Source of the DNA: Ensifer sp. IC4062
Lineage (GTDB): Bacteria; Pseudomonadota; Alphaproteobacteria; Rhizobiales; Rhizobiaceae
Direction: 5' to 3'
Length of the DNA: 64,000 nt
Assembly (NCBI RefSeq): GCF_020193575.1
Contig: NZ_JADYVD010000015.1
Location: 1 to 64,000, forward strand
Shown here: piece by piece, positions 1 to 10,033 of the stretch
Numbering within the stretch: the first letter of the stretch is position 1
Layout of the letters: the number at the start of each line of letters is the position of its first letter
Notes under the pieces: model-generated
The model's database searches: none
The model's input: only the letters and a program-made list of their open reading frames with translations
What the model was told of the DNA's origin: nothing
Program-made: the position numbers and the translations under genes

Positions 1-1198
1 TGATGGAGATCATGATCCAGGAGCGAAGCGCCGATACCGCGCCGCCGGCGATCAGGATATAGAGCAGGACCATCACCAGGGCCCCCGCTGCGGCGATCTT
101 CTTGATCGGCAGCCGTTCGGCCAGGCCCGGAACCAGACTTAACAGTGTCCGCGCGCCAACGAGAAACGTTCCCGCCGCCAAAACCATGTTCAGCCCCGAA
201 ATAGCCAGAACATGTGACAGGCCGGCAGCCCGCAGGGTCTCGACGGTTTCGCGGCTGATGGCCCGCTCTTCGGCAGTGATGAGCGCCGCCGCGATCGCCC
301 CGGTATCCCCGCCCACCACCGTCCGGATCCGGTCGCCCACGGCTTCACGCACGTCAGCAAGGAAGACCTTGCCTTGGAGAAACAGGGACGTCTGAGTGCG
401 AGAGGCGGCAACATCCGCATCCGGCGCCTGCCGTGGAGCTCCGTAGAAGAAACCGACCGCCCCAACGCCCTTGAAGTAGGAGTCGAAAGCGAAATCGTTC
501 AAGCCGGGCAGCGCGGGTCCCGAAGGCGGGGAAAGGCGCACCTTTCCCTCTATGATCGCCCCGACCGGGAGGCCTTCGTGGTGACTTCGCGCCAGCAGTG
601 TTGCCTTGGAGGGCGGTCTGCGCAGCCGCGGCTTGGACGTTTCCTTGACTTCGACCAGATACCGCCAACGGCCTTTGTCGTCCTGCTCGCGCGACAACAC
701 GCTTCCGCGGAGGTTCGTCGTCACCGGCCCATCGAGAATGACCGTGCCGAGGCGTGCCGTCTCCGCCGCTGCAAGCAACATACCGGCAACGAAGATGAAG
801 GGCGCAATCGCGATCGGTCGCCAAGGCGCGAAACGCCCTCGGCAGAAGAGCGCCGATATGCCGAAAATGCAAAGCAGAGCTGCAAGTTTGGCAGTTCCGA
901 TGTCATACGCCAGCGCGAACCAAACGAGTGAGCCGAGCGCCAGAAGCACCGGAATCAGCACGAAGCCGTGCCCAAAATCGGCTTCCTCCTCCACGGCCGC
1001 GCGCAAGTGCCGGACGATTGAAGCGGCAGCTGCATGGACCCTGTAGCCCAGCGCCGAACCATTCGGCACTCGCGGCAGCCGGCGGCTGGCCTGCATGACC
1101 GGGGCATCAGCGGCATGAACGGCAACTTGGCTCCCGATGAATGGCGATGCACGATGCAGCACATCGAGCGTCGTCGGCCCTCGCTCTTCCGTCCCCAT
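1..1198 (-). CDS. comEC: ComEC/Rec2-type DNA-uptake membrane protein, N-terminal part (cut by window edge)
   Basis: I translated this frame line by line from the ATG at 1198 to the edge. It is open for 399 codons, so the gene continues beyond position 1. The N-terminal part holds three hydrophobic stretches (about residues 82-150), then a soluble DUF4131-like region, then the hallmark GLSHVLAISGLNM of the competence domain at about residue 325 and further membrane segments. ComEC forms the inner-membrane channel for single-stranded DNA uptake in transformable bacteria; rhizobia are not generally known as naturally competent, so its role here is open. The start is uncertain: the frame stays open upstream to a stop near 1318, and a GTG alternative lies near 1258. 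It diverges from gltA. Confidence 0.85.
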   Translation of the reverse strand, partial: MGTEERGPTTLDVLHRASPFIGSQVAVHAADAPVMQASRRLPRVPNGSALGYRVHAAAASIVRHLRAAVEEEADFGHGFVLIPVLLALGSLVWFALAYDIGTAKLAALLCIFGISALFCRGRFAPWRPIAIAPFIFVAGMLLAAAETARLGTVILDGPVTTNLRGSVLSREQDDKGRWRYLVEVKETSKPRLRRPPSKATLLARSHHEGLPVGAIIEGKVRLSPPSGPALPGLNDFAFDSYFKGVGAVGFFYGAPRQAPDADVAASRTQTSLFLQGKVFLADVREAVGDRIRTVVGGDTGAIAAALITAEERAISRETVETLRAAGLSHVLAISGLNMVLAAGTFLVGARTLLSLVPGLAERLPIKKIAAAGALVMVLLYILIAGGAVSALRSWIMISI

Positions 1199-1513
1199 TC
1201 CCGTCCGCTCTGCCCCTCTGCGGCTGTCGGCCGATCCTGCAACCAACGTCGCCACATTGCAACCAGAAGATAAACTGCACAAAAAAGCAGCAGAGCTATA
1301 TAGAATGGTCCCGCATTATCAGATAAACGATCATTGATCCGCTTGGACATCTGGCCATATCATGCGATTATTGCGTCGCCATATGCACATTTTCGCAGCG
1401 CACCATTTGCCTTTCGTACAGCTTGGCAGTCGAAAATAAATCATATAGCAAATTCGCAACGTTCAATTTCGTGGCATTTTGCTATGCCACGTTGCCATAA
1501 GACGGAGGCTCCC
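1199..1513 (+). promoter_or_regulatory. Divergent comEC/gltA intergenic region with a hairpin in the gltA leader
   Basis: This 315-base AT-richer stretch must carry the promoters of both divergent genes; I could not single out a convincing -35/-10 pair. An inverted repeat GTGGCA (1471-1476) and TGCCAC (1485-1490) with an 8-base loop lies just upstream of the gltA ribosome binding site GGAGG (1504-1508). The hairpin could affect translation of gltA, which is inference only. Confidence 0.4.
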
Positions 1514-2803
1514 ATGACAGAGAAAAGCGCGGTTGTAACATACGATGGAAAATCGGCGGAACTGCCAGTGCGATCGGGATCCATTGGGCCGGCCGTCGTC
1601 GATATCGGATCGCTCTACAAGCAGACGAAGATGTTCACCTACGATCCCGGCTTTACGTCGACGGCATCGTGTGAATCCAAGATCACCTATATCGATGGTG
1701 ACGAGGGCGTGCTGCTCCATCGCGGCTATCCGATCGAGCAACTGGCGGAACACGGCGACTTCCTCGAAGTGTGTTATCTGCTTCTCTACGGCGAACTGCC
1801 GACCAAGGCTCAGAAGGATGACTTCGACTATCGCGTGACTCACCACACGATGGTCCATGAGCAGATGACGCGCTTCTTCACGGGCTTCCGCCGCGACGCC
1901 CACCCGATGGCCGTCATGTGCGGCTGCGTCGGCGCGTTGTCGGCGTTCTATCACGACTCGACGGACATCACCGATCCGCATCAGCGGATGGTCGCGTCGC
2001 TGCGCATGATCGCGAAGATGCCGACGATTGCCGCGATGGCTTACAAATACCACATTGGCCAGCCGTTCGTTTACCCGAAGAACGACCTCGACTACGCATC
2101 GAACTTTCTGCGCATGTGCTTCGCAGTTCCCTGCGAGGAATATGTCGTCAACCCGGTTCTCTCGCGCGCGATGGATCGGATCTTCATCCTGCACGCCGAT
2201 CACGAGCAGAATGCATCAACCTCGACGGTCCGCCTCGCCGGCTCGTCGGGCGCAAACCCGTTTGCATGCATCGCCGCCGGCATCGCCTGCCTCTGGGGAC
2301 CGGCGCACGGCGGTGCGAACGAAGCCGCACTCAACATGCTTTCGGAAATCGGCACGGTTGATCGCATCCCAGAATACATCGCCAGGGCCAAGGACAAGAA
2401 CGACCCGTTCCGCCTGATGGGCTTTGGGCACCGCGTCTACAAGAATTACGACCCGCGCGCGAAGATCATGCAAAAGACGACGCATGAGGTTCTCGCCGAG
2501 CTCGGCCACAAGGACGATCCTCTGCTCGAAGTGGCGATGGAACTCGAGCGCATTGCGCTGACCGACGAATATTTCATCGAAAAGAAGCTCTATCCCAATA
2601 TCGACTTCTATTCCGGCATCACGCTGAAGGCGCTGGGCTTCCCCACCACCATGTTCACGGTGCTCTTCGCGCTCGCCCGCACCGTCGGCTGGATCGCACA
2701 GTGGAACGAGATGATCGAGGACCCGGAGCAGCGCATTGGGCGCCCGCGTCAGCTCTATGTCGGGGCACCGCAACGCGACTACGTCCCCGTCTCCAAGCGC
2801 TAA
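1514..2803 (+). CDS. gltA: Citrate synthase
   Basis: This gene encodes 429 residues, the usual length of the type II (hexameric, NADH-sensitive class) bacterial citrate synthase, which condenses oxaloacetate and acetyl-CoA at the entry of the TCA cycle. The catalytic triad is visible: His in the [10 protein letters not shown] segment (about residue 264), His in [14 protein letters not shown] (about 305) and Asp in NIDFYSG (about 363). The frame is open upstream to 1334, but I chose the ATG at 1514 because GGAGG sits five bases before it and the N-terminus MTEKSAVV fits the family. It stands alone, divergent from comEC, and ends in a terminator shared with lpxB. Confidence 0.97.
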   Translation: MTEKSAVVTYDGKSAELPVRSGSIGPAVVDIGSLYKQTKMFTYDPGFTSTASCESKITYIDGDEGVLLHRGYPIEQLAEHGDFLEVCYLLLYGELPTKAQKDDFDYRVTHHTMVHEQMTRFFTGFRRDAHPMAVMCGCVGALSAFYHDSTDITDPHQRMVASLRMIAKMPTIAAMAYKYHIGQPFVYPKNDLDYASNFLRMCFAVPCEEYVVNPVLSRAMDRIFILHADHEQNASTSTVRLAGSSGANPFACIAAGIACLWGPAHGGANEAALNMLSEIGTVDRIPEYIARAKDKNDPFRLMGFGHRVYKNYDPRAKIMQKTTHEVLAELGHKDDPLLEVAMELERIALTDEYFIEKKLYPNIDFYSGITLKALGFPTTMFTVLFALARTVGWIAQWNEMIEDPEQRIGRPRQLYVGAPQRDYVPVSKR

Positions 2804-2822
2804 GCGGACATCACGTCAAATC

Positions 2823-2854
2823 AAAAAGCCCGGTCAGAGATGGCCGGGCTTTTT
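2823..2854. terminator. Bidirectional Rho-independent terminator between gltA and lpxB
   Basis: An 11-base stem (AAAAAGCCCGG at 2823-2833 and CCGGGCTTTTT at 2844-2854) has a 10-base loop. A T-run follows on the + strand, and the A-run gives a T-run on the - strand, so it can serve both convergent genes. The TGA of lpxB (2834-2836) lies in the loop. Confidence 0.9.
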
Positions 2855-4018
2855 TTGTTGGAGGTATTCGAAGACGATTTCCGCGGCCTTGTCGCCGGGC
2901 GGTCGGTCGGTCGCCATGCGATCTTGCACGATGGCAAAACCGTCAAGCATGGCACGGCGTTGTGGCGTGTCGCTCGATAGCCGCTCGAACCAACGCGTTA
3001 GCGCCGCCGGCCGGATCATCTTGTTGAAATATTCCGGTACGACCGGAAAATCAGCGATCAGGTTCGGAAGCGCCGCTGTCCATATCCGAATCCGCGAATG
3101 CAAGAAACTGACGAGCCAATCCGCTTTGTAGGTTGAAACGACGGGAATACCGGCAAGCGCGAGTTCGAGGATGACCGTCCCGGAAGCGGCAAGCGCGGCG
3201 TCGGCCTTTTCAAAGGCCTCCCACTTCCTGTCGGTCGCAACGGATATCTCCGGCTGCACCTTCCACGATGCGGTCAGTTCCCTCACCCGCCGCTCCTGTC
3301 GGGGAACAGTCGGCAACAGGAAGCGCATGCCTGGATGGCGCGCAGCGAGTTCCTCGACGGCCTCGCCAAAAATCGGCAGCAAGCGGCTGACTTCACTGCC
3401 GCGGGACCCCGGAAGCAGCAGACAGGTCGCGGGCTCCTGCAGCCGTTCCGCCCGCTGTTTTTCGCGCTGGCGGGCGCGAACCGCCAGGACATTGATGTCG
3501 GACGCAAGGCGGTGCCCGACATAAGTGGTTGGCGGGCCATTGAGCGTGCGCATCACCTCCGGCTCGAACGGCAGAACCGCGAGCACATGGTCGACATAGC
3601 CACACATGCGCGGCGCGCGCTCAGGCTTCCACGCCCAGACGCTCGGGCAGACGTAATTGATCACAGGCAGGTGTGGTAGCGCGGTGCGAACACGCTGCGC
3701 CACACGATGCGTGAAATCCGGGCTGTCGATGATCAGCAATGCATCTGGCCGAGCTGCAATGATTGCGCGCGCTGTCTGACGGATGCGCAGGAGCAGCTTC
3801 GGCAAACGTGCAAGCACCTGCGAAAAGCCCATGATCGACAATTCGGAATAGTCGAACAGCGATGTCAGCCCCTCGGCTTCGAGCGCCTCGCCACCGACAC
3901 CGACGAGTTCAAGCGAGCCTCCGAGGTGCGGGCGAAGTGCGCGCACCAGATCGGCGCCGAGCAGGTCTCCCGAGACTTCTCCGGCTATTACGGCCAGTTT
4001 GTAGCCCTTGCCCGTCAT
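2834..4018 (-). CDS. lpxB: Lipid-A-disaccharide synthase
   Basis: The product (394 residues, GT19 family) joins UDP-2,3-diacylglucosamine and lipid X to make the lipid A disaccharide at the inner face of the cytoplasmic membrane. The family motif GEVSGD is at residues 13-18, and the nucleotide-binding LLPGSRGSEV segment is in the second half. I prefer the ATG at 4018 over one six codons upstream (4036), because AAGGAG lies six bases before 4018. It is the last gene of the rpsB-to-lpxB leftward series and is separated from lpxI by 122 bases, so it may have its own promoter. Confidence 0.95.
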   Translation of the reverse strand: MTGKGYKLAVIAGEVSGDLLGADLVRALRPHLGGSLELVGVGGEALEAEGLTSLFDYSELSIMGFSQVLARLPKLLLRIRQTARAIIAARPDALLIIDSPDFTHRVAQRVRTALPHLPVINYVCPSVWAWKPERAPRMCGYVDHVLAVLPFEPEVMRTLNGPPTTYVGHRLASDINVLAVRARQREKQRAERLQEPATCLLLPGSRGSEVSRLLPIFGEAVEELAARHPGMRFLLPTVPRQERRVRELTASWKVQPEISVATDRKWEAFEKADAALAASGTVILELALAGIPVVSTYKADWLVSFLHSRIRIWTAALPNLIADFPVVPEYFNKMIRPAALTRWFERLSSDTPQRRAMLDGFAIVQDRMATDRPPGDKAAEIVFEYLQQKKPGHL

Positions 4019-4140
4019 CGGCGGCTCCTTGATCACGATGATTCTGGATCGAAGCGACTCAAAACCATAAACGTGACCGTTTCTAACGAGTTAGTGCGGA
4101 ATGCGGGCCGAAAACCGAAGACACTTTTCCTCATCCCGCT

Positions 4141-5016
4141 CTAACCTCCACGCTCAACACCCAGGATGAACAGGCCACTCTTGTCCGCTTTGTCGACGAG
4201 TTGCGAACGCTCGAGAACAAGCGCCCTGCCCGCTTCGACCGCAATGCCTGCAAGGCCCGCTGCCTCGGCGCCCGCGACTGTGGAAGGACCAATCGAGGGC
4301 AGATCCGCGCGTTCGTCCTGCTGCGGCTTGCAAAGTTTGACGAGGACCCCGCGACGACGGGTCGAGACCCGCCCCTCGACCTTCAGCGCGGCAACGCGCG
4401 CCAGCATGGCGTCGGTGCCTTCAGCGCCCTCGAGTGCTATCACCCTGCCGCCGACCGCGACGGCGCCCTGTCCGACGTCGAGCGCTCCCAACGCGTTCGC
4501 AGCCGCGATACCAGCTTCTATATCCCGCCGATCGTCTTCCGTCGGCATATGGGCCCCAAGCGGGCCAGTGTCTGCGAGAAGGTTGGGAACGACTTCCTGT
4601 GCGCCGATGACGCGGGCGCCGCTCGCTTCGATGAGATCCATCGCCATTCGCAGAACCGCGTCGTCACCGCCGGACACCAGGGTCCGAAGCACGCTCGGGA
4701 CCTTGGCGAGTGTCCTCAGGGTGGGGCGGATATCACGCCATTCCGGTCGCCGCCGAACCCCACCGGAGAGCACTACGCGGTCAATTCCCTCTTTCTGGAA
4801 GGTTCGACTGATCGCAGCAAAATCACCGATTGCCAGAACGGCGTGGTCGAACCCCGTCCAGTCGGCGTCCGCTTCGCGTGACAGCGCAATGATGAAAGGG
4901 TCTTCGCCCTGTCGCCGTGCGGCCGCCGCGACGTGATGCGGCAGCGCGCCGGCGCCGGCAATGATCGCCAACCTGCCCCCCGTACCCGGCAGGCTGCGGG
5001 CTACCACTGCAGTCAA
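4141..5016 (-). CDS. lpxI: UDP-2,3-diacylglucosamine diphosphatase LpxI (DUF1009)
   Basis: The 291-residue protein matches the LpxI family, with an N-terminal Rossmann-like part beginning [13 protein letters not shown] (about residues 14-26) and a C-terminal part containing [14 protein letters not shown]. LpxI cleaves UDP-2,3-diacylglucosamine to lipid X and UMP, the step done by the unrelated LpxH in E. coli. No LpxH-like gene is present in this window. The start codon is TTG at 5016, overlapping the lpxA stop as TTGA, so translational coupling is likely; no ATG occurs near the conserved start. The neighbours lpxA and lpxB provide the preceding and following pathway steps. Confidence 0.93.
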   Translation of the reverse strand: MTAVVARSLPGTGGRLAIIAGAGALPHHVAAAARRQGEDPFIIALSREADADWTGFDHAVLAIGDFAAISRTFQKEGIDRVVLSGGVRRRPEWRDIRPTLRTLAKVPSVLRTLVSGGDDAVLRMAMDLIEASGARVIGAQEVVPNLLADTGPLGAHMPTEDDRRDIEAGIAAANALGALDVGQGAVAVGGRVIALEGAEGTDAMLARVAALKVEGRVSTRRRGVLVKLCKPQQDERADLPSIGPSTVAGAEAAGLAGIAVEAGRALVLERSQLVDKADKSGLFILGVERGG

Positions 5017-5825
5017 CCTCTGTTGCCGCGGTTGGGCGACGACAGCGCGCGATCGCTCTCTGCGGCAATGAAATCAAGGATCTCGAGCGCCGGCGCACAA
5101 TCGAGGTACTCCTGCCGGATTGCCGCAGCATTGGCGCGGATCGATTCCGGTCCGTCGAAAATCTGCTTGTACGCCCGCCGCACGGCGTGGATCGTCGCGC
5201 GGTCGATGCCGGCGCGCGTCATGCCGACGACATTGAGACCGCTCAGCACACCAGGATTGCCGTTGAGCATGCCATAAGGAATGACGTCATAGCTGACTGC
5301 CGAAAGCCCGCCGATAAAGGCCTGCCTGCCAATGCGCGTGAACTGGTGAACGGCCGACCCGCCGCCGAGAATGGCGCGGTCGTCAACGATCACGTGCCCC
5401 GCCAACATCACGTTATTGGACAGGATGATATTATTTCCGAGTCGGCAATCGTGCGCGACGTGAGAATTAGCCAGGAACAGGTTGTTGTTGCCGACGATTG
5501 TGGTGCCGCCGTGCTCGACGGTGCCAGTGTTCATCGTCACGCCTTCGCGGATGGTGCAGTTCTCGCCAATGACCAGCGTCGTGTTCAAGGCGCTGTGATG
5601 CACGCTTTGCGAGTCTCCGCCGATGACGGCGGAGGGAAAGATCTTCGTCCCCTTGCCGACAGTCGTGCGCCCGATGACGACGACGTGGCTCAGGAGCTCA
5701 ACGTCGTCACCCAGAACGACGTTCGGCCCGATATGGCAAAACGGGCCGACCTTCGCGTTCTCTCCGATCACCGCCCCATCCTCGATCACCGATGACGGGT
5801 GGATCTTCGCAGTCGATGCAATCAT
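5013..5825 (-). CDS. lpxA: UDP-N-acetylglucosamine acyltransferase
   Basis: The 270-residue left-handed beta-helix protein has many hexapeptide repeats (I/V-G-x-x pattern) in its first two thirds and a helical C-terminal third. It transfers a 3-hydroxyacyl chain from acyl carrier protein to UDP-GlcNAc, the first step of lipid A synthesis. The catalytic His is seen in SHVAHDC near residue 125. The ATG at 5825 lies two bases after the fabZ stop, and the gene overlaps lpxI by four bases, so lpxD-fabZ-lpxA-lpxI behave as one tightly packed unit. Confidence 0.97.
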   Translation of the reverse strand: MIASTAKIHPSSVIEDGAVIGENAKVGPFCHIGPNVVLGDDVELLSHVVVIGRTTVGKGTKIFPSAVIGGDSQSVHHSALNTTLVIGENCTIREGVTMNTGTVEHGGTTIVGNNNLFLANSHVAHDCRLGNNIILSNNVMLAGHVIVDDRAILGGGSAVHQFTRIGRQAFIGGLSAVSYDVIPYGMLNGNPGVLSGLNVVGMTRAGIDRATIHAVRRAYKQIFDGPESIRANAAAIRQEYLDCAPALEILDFIAAESDRALSSPNRGNRG

Positions 5826-5827
5826 TT

Positions 5828-6292
5828 TCAGGCGTCTTCCTTGCTGACAATCATCGCGCCGATATCAGCTTCCGCGACAAGTTGCCCGTCAACTTTTGCA
5901 TCACAGTGAAATTTCCAGATATTGCCCCGCTGCTTCTGCTTCACGACATGGAATTCGACCCGGTCCCCCGGCACGACAGGCTTGCGGAAGCGGGCATTGT
6001 CGATGGTCATGAAGTAGACGAGGTTGTCGCCGATCCCGGTTTTACGAGCACAGATGGCGCCGGCGGTCTGCGCCATGCCTTCGATCAGCAACACGCCTGG
6101 CATGATCGGCTTTTCCGGAAAATGTCCGGTGAAATGGGGTTCGTTCGCCGTCACGTTCTTGATGCCGATCGCCGAGTTGTCGGAGTCGATTGCGATGATG
6201 CGATCGACAAGCAGGAACGGGTAGCGATGGGGAAGAAGCGTCAGGATTTCCTGAATTTCCGCGGTGCCGAGTACCGTTGCAGCCTCATTCAT
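5828..6292 (-). CDS. fabZ: 3-hydroxyacyl-[acyl-carrier-protein] dehydratase FabZ
   Basis: This 154-residue hot-dog-fold enzyme dehydrates 3-hydroxyacyl-ACP in type II fatty acid synthesis and so competes with LpxA/LpxD for the same substrate pool. The active-site segments are [13 protein letters not shown] (about residues 19-31) and [19 protein letters not shown] (about 62-80). The frame is open for 40 more codons upstream, but the ATG at 6292 gives the family N-terminus and overlaps the end of lpxD by eight bases (ATGAATGA), which implies coupling. It sits between lpxD and lpxA as in many proteobacteria. Confidence 0.96.
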   Translation of the reverse strand: MNEAATVLGTAEIQEILTLLPHRYPFLLVDRIIAIDSDNSAIGIKNVTANEPHFTGHFPEKPIMPGVLLIEGMAQTAGAICARKTGIGDNLVYFMTIDNARFRKPVVPGDRVEFHVVKQKQRGNIWKFHCDAKVDGQLVAEADIGAMIVSKEDA

Positions 6293-7349
6293 CCTTGCCA
6301 CCCTTCTTCTTCTGTCTTTCGCTGGCACGCATCGCCATCTCGGCGATGTCGCGCAGAAAATCCCGCATCGGGCGTGCCGGAATACCGCCATAACGTTCGC
6401 CGGCCGGCACATCGCTCGCCACGCCGCTCATGGCCGCGATCTGCACGCCATCTCCAATGGTAATATGGCCGTTGACGCCGGTTCCACCGCCGATCATCAC
6501 GCCGTCGCCAATCTTCGTGCTGCCGGCGATGCCAACCTGGCTGACGATACCGCAATAGCGGCCGATACGGACGTTGTGCCCGATCTGGACCAGGTTGTCG
6601 ATCTTCGTACCCTCGCCAATTACGGTATCGTCCATGGTGCCGCGATCGATCGTCGTGTTCGCGCCGATCTCAACATGATCCTGGATGATCACGCGACCGA
6701 CCTGAACGATCTTGATCATCCCGCCCTTGGGGCCCGGCGCGTAGCCGAAGCCGTCCTGCCCAATGCGTGCGCCCGGATGAATGATGACGTTGTTGCCAAT
6801 CAACGCACAAAGAATGCTGGCTCCAGCGGAAATCGTACAATCGCGGCCGATTCGGACATTCGGCCCGATGACGGCTCCCGCGGCAATTCTCGTTCCGCTC
6901 CCGATTTCGGCGCCGGCACCGATCACCGCCGTCGGCTCGATTTCTACACCAGCCTCGAGGCGGGCTGTCGGATCGACAAACGCGCCCGCAGCGATGCCCC
7001 GCTCGCTCGTATTGTAGGAGGGGCGCGTCGCCGCTTCATGAAGCAAAGCGCCCGCAACTGCGAAGGCCGTATGCGGGCTCGCGGTCAAGAGAACGGGGAT
7101 ATTATCCGGAACGATTGAAGCAATCGCCTTGTCGCAAATGATTGCCGAGGCATGACAATCATTCAGCTCGTCTCGGTTCTTACGCGAGAGCATATAACAA
7201 ACATCGCCCGATTTGGCGCGATAAACCGGCGCGACCGCGTGAATCAAGCGATCCGCCGCAGCGGCATCCGACAACTCCGCCCCAATTCGATTCGCCAAGT
7301 CACCCAAGCGAATCCCTTCATGGGGCGGAAAAAACCAGTTCTGTTCCAT
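6285..7349 (-). CDS. lpxD: UDP-3-O-(3-hydroxyacyl)glucosamine N-acyltransferase
   Basis: The product has 354 residues: an N-terminal uridine-binding domain (from about residue 5, [14 protein letters not shown]), then a hexapeptide-repeat beta-helix. It adds the second 3-hydroxyacyl chain in lipid A synthesis. The ATG at 7349 is preceded by GGAG with a short spacer; the frame is open upstream, but those residues overlap the intergenic region after bamA and do not resemble the family. It lies 46 bases after bamA and overlaps fabZ. Confidence 0.95.
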   Translation of the reverse strand: MEQNWFFPPHEGIRLGDLANRIGAELSDAAAADRLIHAVAPVYRAKSGDVCYMLSRKNRDELNDCHASAIICDKAIASIVPDNIPVLLTASPHTAFAVAGALLHEAATRPSYNTSERGIAAGAFVDPTARLEAGVEIEPTAVIGAGAEIGSGTRIAAGAVIGPNVRIGRDCTISAGASILCALIGNNVIIHPGARIGQDGFGYAPGPKGGMIKIVQVGRVIIQDHVEIGANTTIDRGTMDDTVIGEGTKIDNLVQIGHNVRIGRYCGIVSQVGIAGSTKIGDGVMIGGGTGVNGHITIGDGVQIAAMSGVASDVPAGERYGGIPARPMRDFLRDIAEMAMRASERQKKKGGKDE

Positions 7350-7395
7350 AGACACTCCAGAACGATTTTGGACAGCAGTTCTGGACTGCTCTTTA

Positions 7396-9726
7396 TCAGA
7401 ACGACGAGTTAATGCCGAACTTGAAGTTCTGGATTTCGTCGAAATCTTCCTTCGCAACCGGCACGGCGTAATCCACACGCAGCGGACCGAAGGGCGAGGC
7501 CCAGATCAGGCTGACGCCGACAGAGGCGCGCAATGAGGCATCTTCGCCGCGAACGGTCTCTCCGGGGCCAACGGCAACATCGTTGCCGTAAAGCGTGCCG
7601 GCGTCGACGAAGAGTGCCCCGCGGAAGCCGCTATCACGCGGGATACCCGGCAGCGGGAACGATGCCTCTGCAGAGGCAGTAAAGTAGGTCGTACCGCCGA
7701 GCGCGTCGCCGTTGTTGACGCGCGGACCGAGACCGTTGCGCTCAAAGCCACGGATATCGTTGCTGCCCAACTGGAATTGGTCGAAGACTTCCATTGAACC
7801 GGACGTCTTGAACAAGTGACCTGCACTTCCGCCGAGCGAAGCGATGATATCTGCCTCGTCGTTCACCGTGTAATACCACTTGGCCTTACCCGACAGCTTG
7901 TAGAAATCGGACGTGCCACCAAGGCCGGCGAATTCCTGGGTGACCGAAGCGAGAATACCCTCATGCGGAAGCTGAGCGTCATCCAGCGTGTTGTAGGTGA
8001 TCGACTGGGAGATCGACGAGCGCGTCCACGGGCTGCCATCGATCGCACGGTCATAGGGCGTCGACAACTCATCCTTGTCGCCGAAGTATTCGAACTCCGT
8101 GTAGTTATAGCGCAGCGTCGTCGACAGGGACTCGGTGATCGGCGCAGTCACGCGCAAGCTGAAGCCCTGGTCGTTGTAGCTGTAGTTATCGTCGTCAAAG
8201 TCGTTTTCGTTCTTGAAGAGATCGAAACCCGCGGCCAGACGGTAACCGAGGAAATAAGGCTCGGTAAACGACACGTTGTAAGTTTGACTGTCTTCGCCCC
8301 TGCCGGCGGCAAGACGAATATACTGCCCGCGACCAAGGAAGTTCTTTTCCTCGATCGATGCCTCGACGAGGAAACCGCCGCCGCTGCCGGCGGAATAACC
8401 GGCACCGATGCCGAACGAACCGGTCGACTGGTCCTGAACATCGACAACGATCACGACACGGTCCGCAGCGCTGCCCGGCTGCGTCGAGATATTTACGCTC
8501 GAGAAATAGCCGAGGGCCTCGAGCCGGCGCTTCGCGCGAGCGATCATTTCCTGGTTGAAGGCATCGCCTTCACCTACGTCGAACTCGCGGCGGATAACGT
8601 AGTCACGCGTGCGCGTGTTGCCGCGGATTTCAATGCGCTCGACGTAGGCGCGCTCACCTTGGTCGACCAGATAGTCGACGGCGATCGTGTGATTGGCAAG
8701 GTCGCGGTTGCCACGCGGGGTGACGCGAGCGAACGGATAACCCTCCGAAGCAACACGCTTCGAAATTTCGCTCATCGTGTCCTGAACATCCTTCGCCTTA
8801 TAGACGGAGCCTTCCCGGCTCTGGATCAGACCCCTCAACTCCTCAGCATCGATCCCTTCGACCGTCGACTCGACGTTGACCGCCCCGAAGTCGTAACGCG
8901 GACCTTCCTCGACGGTGATCGTCACCGTGTATTCATTGGTCTCTTCGTTCAGCGTCGCGTCGGACGAGATAACCTGGAAGTCGGCGTAGCCGCGGTTGTA
9001 ATAGAATTGACGCAGCAACTCTTCGTCGGCGCGCAGCTTGTCCGGATTGTAGACGTCCTTACGGGTCAGGAAGGAGAAAATGCCTGATTCCTTGGTCGCG
9101 ATCACCGACTGCAGCCGGCCATCGCTGTAAGCCTCGTTACCGACGAAATTGATCTGCGAAATCTTCGTGCGCTCACCTTCGTTGATGACGAAGGCAATGT
9201 TCACACGCCCTTCGGCAATCGGCACGACCTGCGTCGTGACAGTAACGTCGCTGCGACCAATCGCGGCATACGCGGACTTGATGGCCTGAATATCGCCTTC
9301 GACGGTTGCTTCACTGTAAGGACCCAGCGGCTGGGTCCGCACCAAACCCTGGAGCTTATCATCCTTGATCTTGCGGTTGCCGTTGAAGACGACCTGGTTG
9401 ACGAGCTGGTTTTCGCTGACGGTGACAACAAGCGTGCCGCCGGCGACATTGATGCTAACATCGGAGAAATAGCCGGTGGCATAAAGGCGCTTCACCGATG
9501 CATCGATATCGGCGTTGCTGAAGTTCCTACCCGGGACAATCGTTATGTTCGCGCGCACCGTATCCGCGCTTACGCGCGTTGCGCCCCGCACTTCAACCCG
9601 ATTGATGACCGCGGCTTGTGCGACGGACGTGCCTGCGAACACCCCAACACCGGTACCCGTGGCAACCATGCTCGCTGACAGCGCAAACGCCGACACCGCG
9701 TTCAAAAACCTTGAACCAGCTTTCAT
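7396..9726 (-). CDS. bamA: Outer membrane protein assembly factor BamA
   Basis: The 776-residue Omp85 protein begins with a signal peptide (about residues 1-38, cleavage expected after the AQA segment). The five POTRA domains follow to roughly residue 430, and the rest is the C-terminal 16-strand beta-barrel. It ends in Phe (FGINSSF), the outer-membrane beta-signal. BamA inserts beta-barrel proteins into the outer membrane. Between bamA and lpxD many proteobacteria carry skp; here the genes are adjacent. A 307-base gap upstream suggests an additional promoter. Confidence 0.97.
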   Translation of the reverse strand: MKAGSRFLNAVSAFALSASMVATGTGVGVFAGTSVAQAAVINRVEVRGATRVSADTVRANITIVPGRNFSNADIDASVKRLYATGYFSDVSINVAGGTLVVTVSENQLVNQVVFNGNRKIKDDKLQGLVRTQPLGPYSEATVEGDIQAIKSAYAAIGRSDVTVTTQVVPIAEGRVNIAFVINEGERTKISQINFVGNEAYSDGRLQSVIATKESGIFSFLTRKDVYNPDKLRADEELLRQFYYNRGYADFQVISSDATLNEETNEYTVTITVEEGPRYDFGAVNVESTVEGIDAEELRGLIQSREGSVYKAKDVQDTMSEISKRVASEGYPFARVTPRGNRDLANHTIAVDYLVDQGERAYVERIEIRGNTRTRDYVIRREFDVGEGDAFNQEMIARAKRRLEALGYFSSVNISTQPGSAADRVVIVVDVQDQSTGSFGIGAGYSAGSGGGFLVEASIEEKNFLGRGQYIRLAAGRGEDSQTYNVSFTEPYFLGYRLAAGFDLFKNENDFDDDNYSYNDQGFSLRVTAPITESLSTTLRYNYTEFEYFGDKDELSTPYDRAIDGSPWTRSSISQSITYNTLDDAQLPHEGILASVTQEFAGLGGTSDFYKLSGKAKWYYTVNDEADIIASLGGSAGHLFKTSGSMEVFDQFQLGSNDIRGFERNGLGPRVNNGDALGGTTYFTASAEASFPLPGIPRDSGFRGALFVDAGTLYGNDVAVGPGETVRGEDASLRASVGVSLIWASPFGPLRVDYAVPVAKEDFDEIQNFKFGINSSF

Positions 9727-10033
9727 GTTAAAATCTTACCTTTTCCCAACGTACCGCAGCAATTTCGTACCGACTCCGGTCACGGTTGCCGTTTTACCCG
9801 CTTTTGCCATACAAGCAAGTCAGCTAGTTAAATTCTGTTTACTTCAATTCGAACCGTGGCTTAACCGCCACTACGGATTCGACTTATCGTAAACAAATCC
9901 TTGCGGCGCAAGCCACTGCGCGTCACTCGTTCACAATATCCGAAAGGTTGTTCCGTCGCTCCAAGGACCCGGAAAGCAAGAAGAGCAAAGGAGCAGCCCT
10001 ACAGGCGATGCCTCACGTCCTCGGCATCCCGTT
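9727..10033. other. rseP-bamA intergenic gap (307 bases)
   Basis: No open frame here looks like a real gene. A weak ribosome binding site for bamA (AAGG about 12 bases upstream of its ATG) and a short palindrome CTTGC-GGC-GCAAG at 9900-9912 are all I can point to. A bamA-lpx promoter is plausible from the spacing but I could not identify one. Confidence 0.35.

Noticed and set aside
354-1350. Several short open frames on the - strand that look like a broken gene at the left edge
   Set aside because: Translating the right frame from 1198 to 2 gives one uninterrupted ComEC N-terminus; the short frames are out of phase.
1199-1513. Loss of a gltX gene between comEC and gltA
   Set aside because: I recall gltX at this place in some relatives, but I cannot verify that it is ancestral or whether it lies elsewhere in this genome.
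7816-9087. 423-codon open frame on the + strand
   Set aside because: It lies wholly antisense to bamA, lacks a ribosome binding site and shows no protein-like pattern; it results from GC-rich codon bias.
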